This document shows, piece by piece, positions 12,776 through 23,000 of a stretch of 64,000 bases of DNA (positions within the stretch are counted from its first letter, which is position 1; each line of letters opens with the position of its first letter). A program made the position numbers and the translations under genes. The DNA is taken from NCBI GenBank assembly GCA_033980235.1, contig CM067069.1, positions 33,405,041 to 33,469,040 of the forward strand, read 5' to 3'. Below the pieces are notes generated by a model. The model saw only the letters and a list, made by a program, of their open reading frames with translations. It did no database searches and was not told the origin of the DNA. Source of the stretch: Diadema setosum. Taxonomy: Eukaryota; Echinodermata; Echinoidea; Diadematoida; Diadematidae.

Positions 12776-13651
12776 CGGACATGACATTCAGACCACTTTT
12801 TTGTGATTCAAACCATCACACAGTGAAATTGGGAGTCTCCAAAAGATTCTAATTGAGTTTATCAGACACATTTAAGTATATGTAATGTACACAGAAAATT
12901 TCATGGAAATTTATCAAGTGGTTGTTGAGAAATTGCATTTTTAGCGAGCGTAACGGACATGACACTAAATGGACAAGGCATTTTGATCTACTTACCATTA
13001 TGAAAATTCCTGTGAATTTTTGGATAAGATGCAGCTGGTTTTGGTCTTGATTAAACCTTTAGGTCATGCTTTACTCATAAACTCCTAATTTAGAGTTGTT
13101 TTACTGTTCATTCTGTTTTAATAGTTTAAAATATTGCGTAACGGACATGACACTTCGAGTGTAACGGACATGACAGTTTTGTCCACTTTTTGTAAGCTAT
13201 GAGAATTTTTTTATTACAAGGTATAGCAGATATTCAATTGTTGGCATAGTAAGGTTAGAACATAGGGACACACATCATAGCTGCAATCATGTAATATTTC
13301 TTGTATTTATATCATTTTAGGGGGGTTAGTCTTTGTATATATTTACAAAACAAAGAAATATAAAACAAATTTGCTCCTGCACCAGCTAGTTACAATTAGT
13401 GACAAATTTCCAGTTACTACCACCCACCATAGCAAAATAGGACATATTACTATCTTATACTATGGTTATTTTTTTCTTAGTGGCCTAATATTCAATACTT
13501 AGTATTATACACTAGCGTAACGGACATGACACCCTTGTAAGGTGAACCATATTTTCACTTCTTTGTTTCAAAATAAAAAGATTAAAATAACTGCACACTG
13601 CTAACTACATTATGCTCTTGAACAAATCATCAAAAAGTCCTTTTATTGCAG

Positions 13652-13926
13652 GTTGCAGTGATCTAACAGCTACTCTAAAGCACATGGAGTACAATGCCCA
13701 GAGTACCACAATGGCATACATGTACAACACAGAAGACCATGTCTCCATATCTGCGGATAGGCAAAGAAAACGGAACAAACCAGAACCAGATCTGTATGAA
13801 ATAAAAAGTTTGAATACAACATCATTAAAATGCACTCAGGATTGCATTAACTTTTATGCAATGAAACAGGACCACAAAACTGTTTGGTACCATAATAAAT
13901 TAGTGTTATCATCTGAAAGAAATAAG
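13652..13926 (+). CDS. Candidate internal exon of an unrecognised gene
   Basis: An open segment of about 92 codons is preceded by a pyrimidine-rich acceptor ending TTTTATTGCAG and followed by a strong donor, AAG then GTATGT at 13927. A next acceptor, ACTTGTTTAG at 14235-14244, is in the same phase (0) and continues open through ALLKACQSGVLVTLFSPAC to a donor GTGAGT at 14300. The predicted peptide is polar, with the segment ADRQRKRNKPEPDLYEIKSL and three cysteines. I recognise no domain. It lies between word copies, so it may belong to a mobile element. Chance splice sites are quite possible. Confidence 0.3.
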
Positions 13927-14906
13927 GTATGTAAATTTCATTTCTGCAAAGTTCTTCCATTTGGCATTAATGTCATCATTGGAGTAGAATCATCTTCTGT
14001 TATCCAATCTTGGATAGACTATTGTAAAAATTTCCACTGCTAGTACCAGTACTTTATCATTGTCAACAAATGCTTTCTTTTCTTGGCTAGAAGTGAATGA
14101 TCAAGCCCCTTTTTTTCTGAGAGTTTTCACAACATATAATCCATTTCCATGTAGAGTGGTCACCTGGGCAACAAAGTATTTCTTGTTTTCTTCACGGCAA
14201 ATTCAACTCGTACAAATTGTATAATCAACTTATTACTTGTTTAGGCACTTCTTAAGGCTTGCCAGAGTGGTGTACTGGTTACATTATTCTCACCAGCTTG
14301 TGAGTAGGACTTTTTGAAATACTGGATGCTTTCCCTACCAACTGGCTGTAAATGATTATGCAGTGTACAAGGTGTACCTTTCAGTGGATAAACATCTTCT
14401 CATAGCATCTCAAAATTGTGCTTTTTGTACGATGCTGTGCACTGTCATATATACCAGTATATTCCTTGGCATAGAGGTACATCTAGTTTAGTTGTTTTGA
14501 TGAAATGGATAGGCAGCATTCAGACCGACTTTCTCAGACGATAGAGCTACATGTACTGTCAACACGCTTTTATATAATTAAGCAAACAATTCCATTCTCA
14601 GCCCTCTTGGCAAGAGATATCTCATTAACGTGCCACTGAAGGTGTGGATTTATAGAGTCATAGAGATGAGAGAGGTACATGTATGGATGCAGCACAAACT
14701 TTTTTTTTTTTCAATTATGAGGCAACACCACATCATTGAAGATATTGATGCTGGTGACATTTGGATTCTTTGTTGTTGTGTCATCAGTGATCATGCTCAT
14801 TGGATGCACGAGGATCCATTTGTGCAGGACTTCCTGGCTGTTGTGTTGACTCCATGGCGGATATGTGTTAAATGTGGTCTACAATGTACTTATATGTAGA
14901 AAGTGC

Positions 14907-15098
14907 TCATTTTAAGTATTGAAGGGAAGGCCAACAGTGAAAACTCCATTGTCTAAATACTCCTTGGAATGACAGCTGCTGTTTATCAGTAAGGATTACA
15001 AGAGGTTGGAATGGATCAAACCGGTGTAACAGGGTAGCAAGATCATCTAAAATCAACAGTCTTCCAGTGGCAGAAAGCAAAGTCTGCTTGTTTTTGTT
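14907..15098 (-). CDS. Candidate minus-strand exon with Walker-B-like motif
   Basis: A 63-codon open stretch reads LLSATGRLLILDDLATLLHR, then FDPFQPLVILTDKQQLSF. It has no start codon and no convincing acceptor. LLILDD resembles a Walker B strand, but no Walker A is visible nearby. It lies inside the word-repeat region and may be a chance frame or an exon of an element-borne ATPase. Confidence 0.15.
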   Translation of the reverse strand, partial: NKNKQTLLSATGRLLILDDLATLLHRFDPFQPLVILTDKQQLSFQGVFRQWSFHCWPSLQYLK

Positions 15099-15422
15099 TT
15101 ATTGAGTGATTGGCAGACTTAATTATTTACTCAAGTTTAGAAATGTCCTACTATCCTCAAGCAATTAAAACTAATCACCACCCTGTTTCACTGGGCCACA
15201 GTGATATTTCTGCCACTTGTCTAATATGAGGTGTCATGTCCGTTACGCAAAGTGTCATGTCCGTTACGCCATTTACAGGAAAACTAGAAGTGGTATAGAA
15301 AAGTGGTTTTCACACATGCAAGGGGGTTCAATCCTAACATAGAAAATGAATTTGCAGCAACTTAACACTAATTTCCTCTTGGCTATGAAAACTTGTAGTA
15401 AAAAACGTAACGGACATGACGC

Positions 15423-16370
15423 TTCAAATGTTATAGAAATCACACAACTTTGAGGATCAATGGGTCATAAACTGATAATTGCTAAGGAAGTTGGTTGTGA
15501 TTTTCCATTAATATATACACTGGACTATAATTTAAAAGCTGAACAAGGCCTCTAGGACATATGTGGCCTTCTTTAGAGACAGTAACACTTAACTCTGTAA
15601 AAATAGCCAAATTTTTTGCGTCATTGCAACACATCATACAGTATTTTCATTGACTGAGAAAAATACAAAATTTTGTAATAACAAAGATGCGACTAGTGAA
15701 AAATGAAAATATATATGTTACTTTCTTAGAATATTTGAGAACTTACGTGAAACTCAAAACTGTATTTTTTCACCAAAGTGAACATTTCTCATGGAATTGC
15801 CCATTAGAAATATAATGAAGGTTAGTATAGAAGATAATTTTAGGGCTTTGTGTGTGTATTTAAATAATACAAAGCGTTTATAAAGATTGATTATTGTTAT
15901 TGATATTGTTAGTATTTACTAGCAATACGCACACCTTGTGTGCTCGTATGTTTTGTTAAAAAATATACACACACAAAAGAGTATATTTATATGTATATGT
16001 ATATAGATGCACTGCACAAACTGCACTATTAACGGTGGAGGGAAATTGATCTCACACACTGCCACTTGACAGGTGAGCCGAAACCTAAAACAGAGTGAGT
16101 GTGACGTGGATCAACCGAACTGAGCTCATAGACTCTTTCATGGACTCCTATATACTATAGCATGGAGAAGACGTGGCGCAGATAATCAAACTGATTGAAA
16201 AGCGCCAATAAACACCACCACCAACCAACCAACCAACCAACCTGTTGGACAGTACATACGAAGAAGAAGAAGAAGAAGAAGCAAGCAGCATGCAGCATCA
16301 GCATGCAGTAACACTAACAGTAACAGTAACTATACACAGCCCAGTCGCCGCTGTACATACGTAACGTATT
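15423..16370. other. Unassigned spacer with simple repeats
   Basis: No gene seen. An AATAAA-like site followed by a CCAA repeat at about 16205-16240 resembles the 3' tail of an interspersed repeat. A GAA repeat lies at about 16259-16282, followed by CAGCATGCAG-type direct repeats. Confidence 0.4.
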
Positions 16371-16847
16371 AGGATCCGGGCTAACTCGGCCCACGGGACA
16401 ACTCGTCCCACCCGTCGAGGGTGGGCCGAGTTGTCCCACCCGCTGGTATCGATAGTGATCGTGAGCGCTTGTCCGTGTTTGAGTTTATTTTGTCTTTATG
16501 TCGTCTTTTCTAACCGTAATTTTTATGGAATTGTGTTCAGTGGTGTCTTTAAAGAATGTTTGCCAATTTTGGGGGAGTATAACGACGTAAAAGCGAAATT
16601 TCAGACTTTTTCTCGTCGTTCGCGATCCCCATAGGCACACGTTCATTTCTGCGAGGTGGGACAACTCGGCCCAGTAAGTTTTATCTGTCGATTTGTCCGT
16701 AAATCTCCGTTAAACTGTCATATTTATCTCACATGAAGGTGTATTTGGATGCCTAAAACAAATTTCTCCTTCGAGGAAATATAATTTTGCGCATGTTTGA
16801 TGAAATTTTTGATATTTGTGCACATGCTTTCATGCTTGGCGTATTAC

Positions 16848-16889
16848 CATGGAGCTACCAAAGAGACCATGGAGCTACCAAGCTCCATG
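16848..16889. mobile_element. 42-bp palindromic micro-insertion with 7-bp duplication
   Basis: Starts CATGGAGCTACCAAAGAGA and ends AAGCTCCATG, flanked by GTATTAC at 16841-16847 and 16890-16896. The matching place in the right arm (about 23545) has a single GTATTACC and no insert, so the event occurred in this arm only. The insert contains the CATGGAGCTACCA word twice in direct orientation plus an inverted end. Confidence 0.85.
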
Positions 16890-16922
16890 GTATTACCGTA
16901 ATGGCGTACCGCTCGGTCTCCC

Positions 16923-16949
16923 CATGGAGCTCTCTTTGGTAGCTCCATG
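16923..16949. mobile_element. 27-bp palindromic micro-insertion with 7-bp duplication
   Basis: Starts CATGGAGCTCTC and ends TTTGGTAGCTCCATG, flanked by GTCTCCC at 16916-16922 and 16950-16956. The right arm carries one GGTCTCCCC at the same place and no insert. It shares its ends with the 42-bp insertion 33 bp upstream. Confidence 0.85.
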
Positions 16950-17390
16950 GTCTCCCCACCACCAGCAGTTATACGTGGTACGCGTCAGCCCGCTCTCACT
17001 CGCAGTTCGCAGAGCAGCCCTACGCTCGCACCGCACAGCGGGGCGGCAGAGAGAGCGGCCGCCTGAGCGGCCGGCCGGTCACTCCGTGTAACGTCGTTAA
17101 CTGTTAGTTGGAATTGAAGGGAGAAGCAGGAAGAAGGCCTCTTTTTTATTCCTCTTTTTTTTTTTCTTCATTTTACCCCTTTCATAGAATGACGGTAGAA
17201 ATTAGATCTAATACTCAAGTAAATTCTTAGACACTTGAAACAGGTGCTCTCCTAGGCATAAAGTAACCAATCAGATTTAATTTTAATCCAGACTGCAAAG
17301 ATTGGCTCTTTGACTAATGGCCCTCTATGTGACTTTGGGCATCATCAAGGGTTATTCAGGTATTTTTGGTAAAAATTAAGGCTGTTGCCA

Positions 17391-17745
17391 TACTTTTAAA
17401 ATAATTGCCAAAGACCAATTTTATACTTGGGTAGTAGGCCTAGAACCTATGCCTAACTAAATTAAGTACCGTGCCCATGGTAATCCTCGTATTTGTATCC
17501 TAACGTTACAGTATTCCAAATTAACTACATTACTATAGCTAAAAATAAGTTCCCAATTTCATATAAAACGTAATTACTATTAGGCCTATACTAACGTTAC
17601 TTCTTCTTCCGATAAGTACATCACTCTCAAAGAGTATTGTCGTACTGGGTGCTATAGGTGTGACTACAGGAGCAAACATCGTATCTGGTACAAGAAGATA
17701 AACTTAATATATATGGTGCAAGTAAAAAAAAAAAAACTCCTTATT
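17391..17745. other. Unassigned interior of element B
   Basis: No gene or repeat recognised in this AT-rich stretch. Confidence 0.4.
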
Positions 17746-17749
17746 TAGC

Positions 17750-17960
17750 AGGGGTCGCACTTAACTTTTTTTTTTTAACTAGCCAGGCGGACTACTTAGA
17801 ATCAATTTTGACACTGAAGCAATATTTTGGCTAGCCAGACGGACTGGTAACTTCAGAATTTTATGATTTTTAGCTAGTCCAACGTGATTTTGGGTGGCCA
17901 ATGCCAATGGCCAGCGGACCATTGCCAATTTCGAACCCTGCTTAGTATGAGGGTTATCGG
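17750..17960 (-). repeat. Interspersed repeat with three CTAGCCAGGCGGAC-like words
   Basis: CTAGCCAGGCGGACT, CTAGCCAGACGGACT and a diverged TAGCTAGTCC form are spaced about 60 bp apart. They are followed by a TTCGAACCCTG-like stretch near 17930 that on the minus strand resembles a pol III B box. A tRNA-derived SINE on the minus strand is possible, but I could not find an A box. Confidence 0.3.
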
Positions 17961-18015
17961 AGTTACTATAATAATAAATTACCCTTAACTGTTTGGCGTT
18001 ACCGGTACCTAGAAT

Positions 18016-18066
18016 CAAGGAGGTATTTGGTACTAGGCGAGCTCGCCTAGTACCGGTACCTCCTTG
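18016..18066. mobile_element. 51-bp palindromic micro-insertion with 7-bp duplication
   Basis: Runs from CAAGGAGGTA to TACCTCCTTG with a near-perfect central palindrome around GGCGAGCTCGCC. CTAGAAT stands directly on both sides (18009-18015 and 18067-18073). Size class, CA...TG ends and 7-bp duplication match the two inserts in the left arm, although the inner sequence differs. Confidence 0.75.
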
Positions 18067-18074
18067 CTAGAATA

Positions 18075-18990
18075 TTGTGTGGGCATGCCATAATTGATAA
18101 GTTTTGTGAATATGCATTAAGGCACCACTGCACACTGGCACTAGTCCGAGTCTGACATTCCCTTAGGCTATAATGTAAACCAGTAAATAGTCACTGTCAA
18201 ACTAGTAACTTTTTTTTTCAGAAATTAAACAGTAAATATAATGAAAAGAAAAAATGGATACCGTACCTGCAATCAATGTATACAGGCCGTCTAACAGACA
18301 AGTCAGACAGATAGAAAAAATAGGGTTAGTGTCCAGCCGTGCACATCAGGACTGGCCAAGAAATGTTTTCTACTAAATTCTGATGAAATAAAAAATTGAA
18401 ATGCAACATTTCTAATTTCGTATCCAATTTTTGTCATTTTTGGAGCGTTCTGTAGGGAATATTTTTCTTACTTCTGAAGTCTATCTAATTGCGGGGGTGG
18501 ATTTCCTATTGTAGTGGGATTTGGTTTTGGGGGATTGTTGGTTTTAACTTCCCCTCCTATTCACTATACAGTGTAGCTGTACTTCACGACTCTAACCAAA
18601 CCCGGACTGCAACTTTAACCGGACTGGGGGGGGGGTCACCTGACTGACACAGTCGACCCTGTCAGGTGACAATTGACCCCCATGACCTTGACTTATTGCT
18701 TGATGACTCAATTGGACTGGAACGTACTTCACGGATGGGTGAACTACACAAAGCTCATGAAAAACCTGTGAAATCAAGCGCATCAGGTTGATGGCGTAGT
18801 CGGTAAGTATCTTACATTTTAAAGTGGACACAACCCCCACTTTACTATTTTAAAAAGTGAGAAAAAAAAAAGTAACGTTCCAGTGGGCCCTACTAAATGT
18901 TCATGAAACACGAAAAAGTGTACTGGAAGTATCATGTGAGATTAATCTTATGTGGAACAAATTTTTGGATAAGGGCAAGTCCAAGATAAC
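18075..18990. other. Unassigned interior of element B
   Basis: No gene recognised. A G9 run lies near 18627 inside a short imperfect inverted pair, GTCACCTGACTGACACAGTC and CTGTCAGGTGAC. Frames are short. Confidence 0.35.
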
Positions 18991-18996
18991 GCGCGC

Positions 18997-19396
18997 GTTA
19001 CGTATGGGACATTCAGAGACTTTAAGACCTGAAAAATAGTATTACCTAATGGCTTTTGATCATATTAAACTTTATCATGGTGATTGATATCTAGAAGAAG
19101 TATAATCATGCAAAAAATGTAGAAAAATGACCTTCACAATTATATTCTAGAAGAGAAAATATGTGCCGTTACGTCTGGGACCAGAAAAAATTTGTTTTTT
19201 TGAACATTTTTTTTCAACCTCAAAACTCTCTCAAAGTATTTCATTAATCTACAACTTGTAACTCACTGTGATGAAAGTCACAACACTCAAGATTATCACA
19301 GGTAAGTTTCGTGTCATTAGGCATAAAGCTCTAATTACAGGTTCTGATTAAAGACAGACATGACGTGTTACGTATGGGACAGTTACGTATGGGACA
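18997..19396 (+). repeat. Four copies of GTTACGTATGGGACA word
   Basis: Copies at 18997-19011, 19168-19182 (GTTACGTCTGGGACC), 19367-19381 and 19382-19396; the last two are head to tail. Two of them continue with ACATTCAG and AGTTTGTCC, the same continuations seen after copies of the 12.8-kb word. Function unknown. Confidence 0.7.
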
Positions 19397-19397
19397 G

Positions 19398-19823
19398 TTT
19401 GTCCCCCATTCATTTAGTGTGTGAAGAACCATGTTTATGGGTATTTTGCATAATTATTGAAGTAAAATCAGTTGAAACTACTCAAATACTGATCCAGATT
19501 GTCAAGGAAACAATATTCCCCAAATATTCACTATCCTAATCATATTCAATCAAATTTTTATATTTTCATGATCAACCTGAGTATGCATGCCCTTTGTCCC
19601 CCATTCGTTTAGTGTGTGGAGAGACATGTTTATGGGTATTTTGCAAAATAATTTTGCAAAATACCCATAAACAAATTTTTGAATATTTATTGAAATGGAA
19701 TCAGTTGAAATTACTTAAATACTGATCCAGATCGACAAGGGAACAATATTCCCCAAATATTTACCATCATAATCATATTTAATCATATTCTATATTTTTA
19801 TGACCAACCTGAGTATGTATGCT
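19398..19823 (+). repeat. ~200-bp tandem duplication with a 45-bp hairpin in copy two
   Basis: Units start TTTGTCCCCCATTC at 19398 and 19593 and run through CAACCTGAGTATG. The second unit alone contains a 45-bp perfect hairpin at 19628-19672, formed by GTTTATGGGTATTTTGCAAA and its inverted copy. Copy one reads straight through this point. Confidence 0.85.
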
Positions 19824-19824
19824 T

Positions 19825-21848
19825 ATGCCCTATTTTTATCAGGATAGTTACTACTGAAAAATTGAATAGTTTAAAGTGTTTACTTCCATTGATGAAGGGC
19901 AGTTTGCCATTTCGTTTCAATAGAAAACAACTTGACACAAGAAATATTAATTCTCATAAATAAGCAATACCTGCTGCATGGAACCCCAGTGATCGAGTAG
20001 ATATATGATGTCTGTCTAGCAGTCAGGTCATTGATTACGAGTCACACCTCAGTATGTATACCCATGAATTTTGTCGTCTTGAAAACTGAATAAGGACAAA
20101 GGGCAAACTAGTTTCATGTACAACTTGTTGTTCCTTTTTTCTTTCTTTTGTATTTGTAAAATTTTGCTCTCCCCCCCCCCCCCCCTCTCTCTCTCTCTGT
20201 TGTGTAGGCCTATTAGATCTAGCTTTCAGTATGGCCGCCCTGAATAGATGCTACCAAAGGCAAAGACAACAACTAATAACATCTTAGAGTACCGTAATTA
20301 AAATGTAGACTGATTATTGTTTCAGTTCCTTTGAATATGGACAAAATGGTACTGTATCAGTGTTGTTTGTTGCTTATACTAACTTCACACATTATCCATC
20401 TCCGTCGAACTCAGTACTCGTGAACCCAGTTCATACAAACCGACCGAAACAGAGCAGCTCCTTAAATATGATTATGCAAGCACACAATTGTTGATTTTCT
20501 GACCTTTGCTTGCCCAAAAGGTGTGCTTCATTTCAACAACTCGGGCATGGCAGCAGAGAAATTTCCCTAGATGAGGAACTTGCACATACATACACACTGT
20601 GTTGAAACAAAGCTACCATCGAGTGTTTTCCTGTGTGCCCAAGCCTCACAAACAATGGATGAAATGAATGAAGAAAAAAAGAACTGCAATTACCACTGGC
20701 CCTGAAATAACATAAATCAAATGGAAATGGATCATGTAACTATTTACGTCAATGTAATTATAATTTCCGACAAGTTTCAATATCTAATAAAGTCTTCCAA
20801 CTGGTGACAATATTAAAGCTTGCTTAATCTAGAAGTGTTTGTAGCATGGCCTTTGGCTTTATACCTTAACCCCATTTGAAAACATCTGCACCTACATAGT
20901 GTTACATTCCATAAAGTGTTTGCATTGCATGTTACAGTCCTGTTTTGTTGTTATTTTTTTCTTTTTGCAATGCAATTCTGGGGGAGAATCTGGTAGATGT
21001 ACATGTAAGTCAAAAGGTTGAGAATTGTAAGGTGAAAACAAACAGAAGTGAGCATTTATGTGAATGCTCAATGCTATATTTGGAGTCAGTGTCATAACAC
21101 ACTATAAAAGACTGTGTTTGAATGGAATGAATGTTAAATATATTTCATATAATATACCCGGTATGTACTTTTTTTTATATAATGCAAACTACTCATTGCA
21201 TATGATGATGAAGAGTGATATCCCTAGTGATATGTTTGCTTGTTTGGTTTTTTGGCATGTTTGTCTTGTACTCCATATTGGCCTACCTATACTGCACTAC
21301 TTTAACCCCAACCAGGCCGGGGTTTTTGGGGGGTGTTCTGTAGGCAGGGTAGGGTTGATTCAACTCCCCCCCCCCCCCCCCATCTCGACCGTCGATCATG
21401 CAATTACCATGAAAATTGGCACATGCATTACCTGTGGCATAATAGCTACCAAACTGCAAAAAAAGAAATGGGAATTTCTCATGTGCCAATTGTATGCATA
21501 TATAAGTACACATTTTGCTCTAAATCAGAAAGTGAAGCCCCGAGAATCCTAATTTTTAGTGATACCCGTACTTTAATTGCACCACACGGTAGCATTCCTC
21601 GCAATGTACTTGAAAAAGCAACCTGGTACAAAAAAAAAATATTTTTTGTATTCTATTGTCTAGAAAATTCTTATATGTACAATTTTCAAATTTCTTCTGC
21701 ATTTACAAGGAGACATACACTCCCCGTCAAAATCACAATGGTTATTATCTATCGCAAATATTTTTTATCATGCAGGGCTAGGGGATGTGTGGTTAGCACA
21801 AGGGGGTGGATTTAGTGCTGCATGGATTTCACACACCTTAAAAGTTAG
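19825..21848. other. Unassigned interior of element B with homopolymer runs
   Basis: No gene recognised. C/CT runs at about 20171-20200 and a C16 run near 21365 are present. The frames at 21064-21815 cross low-complexity sequence and have no family motif. Confidence 0.4.
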
Positions 21849-21849
21849 A

Positions 21850-22480
21850 CTTTTTTGATATGTTTATTCAAGAGTGGAGAGCAGCAACATGGTCAAATAG
21901 AATTTGTATAAACTATAGAATGTTTAAGGATAATTTGATGTTAGAGAAGTATTTACAAGTCTCGTGTAAGAAAGATTACATTACATTAAGTAAATTCAGA
22001 TGTAGATCTAATGGATTACCCGTTAATAAGGGCAGGTTTGATGCAAGCCTGACAGATGAATTGCATTGTACTATTTGTTCATCCGACGATATAGGGGATG
22101 AATTTCATTATATTTTTGTTTGTCCCTTTTTCAACAAAGAGAGATTATTGTATTTACCAAGTAGCTTGACGGCCAGTAGACCAAGTGCCCAAATTTGTCA
22201 GAATTATTATGTTTCAGTTCTCTTCAATACCAAAGAAGAAAGACAGTATTTTTGTAGAAAGTAAAGTAGATGTGAATGTTTGTACACGCAGTGGTAGAGT
22301 AGTTAAACGTCCTTTATGCCTTGTTTTGTAAACATATTTATTTATATCCATTATTTTCACACGTACATGTACATTATCACTTACATTTTTGTATTCATAT
22401 ATTGTAAATATGTTTGTACTCTCATACCCCGAGAGGGGGTCGATAGAGTCAATAAAATCTTACAAATCTTACAATCTTTT
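21850..22480 (+). pseudogene. LINE 3' end: RT C-terminal zinc region and 3' UTR
   Basis: The frame at 21860-22264 (134 codons) matches the C-terminal domain of non-LTR RTs: QEWRAATWSNRICINYRMF, KFRCRSNGLPVNKGRF, then C..C at CTIC, DEFHYIFVCPFF and a basic end. It terminates normally. The 3' UTR then ends with CCCCGAGAGGGGGTCG, AATAAAATC and a CTTACAAAT repeat near 22450-22475. The copy is 5'-truncated. The intact tail of the frame suggests a fairly recent insertion into element B. Confidence 0.75.
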
Positions 22481-23000
22481 TTTTTCTTCTTTTTTTTATT
22501 TTTATGAGCCAGCGAACGAAGTGAAACCCCTCTCCCAGCCTTTTTAGGGTGAGGGGGACTGTTTTTCCCCCAACCTCTAATGTGTATGTGTACGGTATGC
22601 AAAGATATTTGTCTGTATGGGCCCTGTATCGGTACAACATAAAAAGAAATATCGAGTGCACATTTACATCCATATTAAACATATATTACTGTGAAGGCAT
22701 ACCAATACTATGCAAATACTTTGCATAAAATGAATTTGCAAATATAAATGTGAAAAAGAAAAATTGAAAAAAAAAATTAGTGTCAGATTCCCAAGAAGTA
22801 TGCTGCAATGAACTTTGTAATCATTATATTATATATATCATTTTGGAACTCTTCTGCAGGCAATGTTATGTACCAATCTTTCTATTTCAAAATTTTGTTG
22901 TAAGGTTACTGTACTGGGTAATTCTTTAGAAGCAGAGCCAGAGTCAAGAGACTAGAGTTAGCATGCATGCCGCTGGCCCATTTTGTTGTCATTGGTCTGT
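22481..23000. other. Unassigned; T/C-rich repeat debris
   Basis: A T-rich run, then GCGAACGAAGTGAAACCCC and a C5/G5-rich inverted pair near 22545-22575, suggest MITE debris. Nothing can be assigned. Confidence 0.3.

Larger units (their letters stand above)
12770..15422. repeat. Region with eight copies of an 18-bp word
   Basis: The word GCGTAACGGACATGACAC or a close variant occurs at 12770, 12948, 13136, 13159, 13515 and 15405 on plus, and at 15231-15248 and 15252-15269 on minus. The surrounding DNA is AT-rich and otherwise not repetitive, so the GC-richer word stands out. Taking the first plus copy and the last minus copy as ends would give a 2.5-kb unit with inverted termini. I do not know the function; clustered binding sites of a transposase or recombinase are one possibility. 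Confidence 0.75.

Noticed and set aside
16816..17091. 91-codon frame across the arm of element B
   Set aside because: It runs through the micro-insertions and GC-rich arm sequence; the same region of the other arm does not keep the frame.
17920..17945. TTCGAACCCTG as a tRNA gene T-arm
   Set aside because: No acceptor stem, D-arm or A box could be folded around it; at most a SINE remnant.
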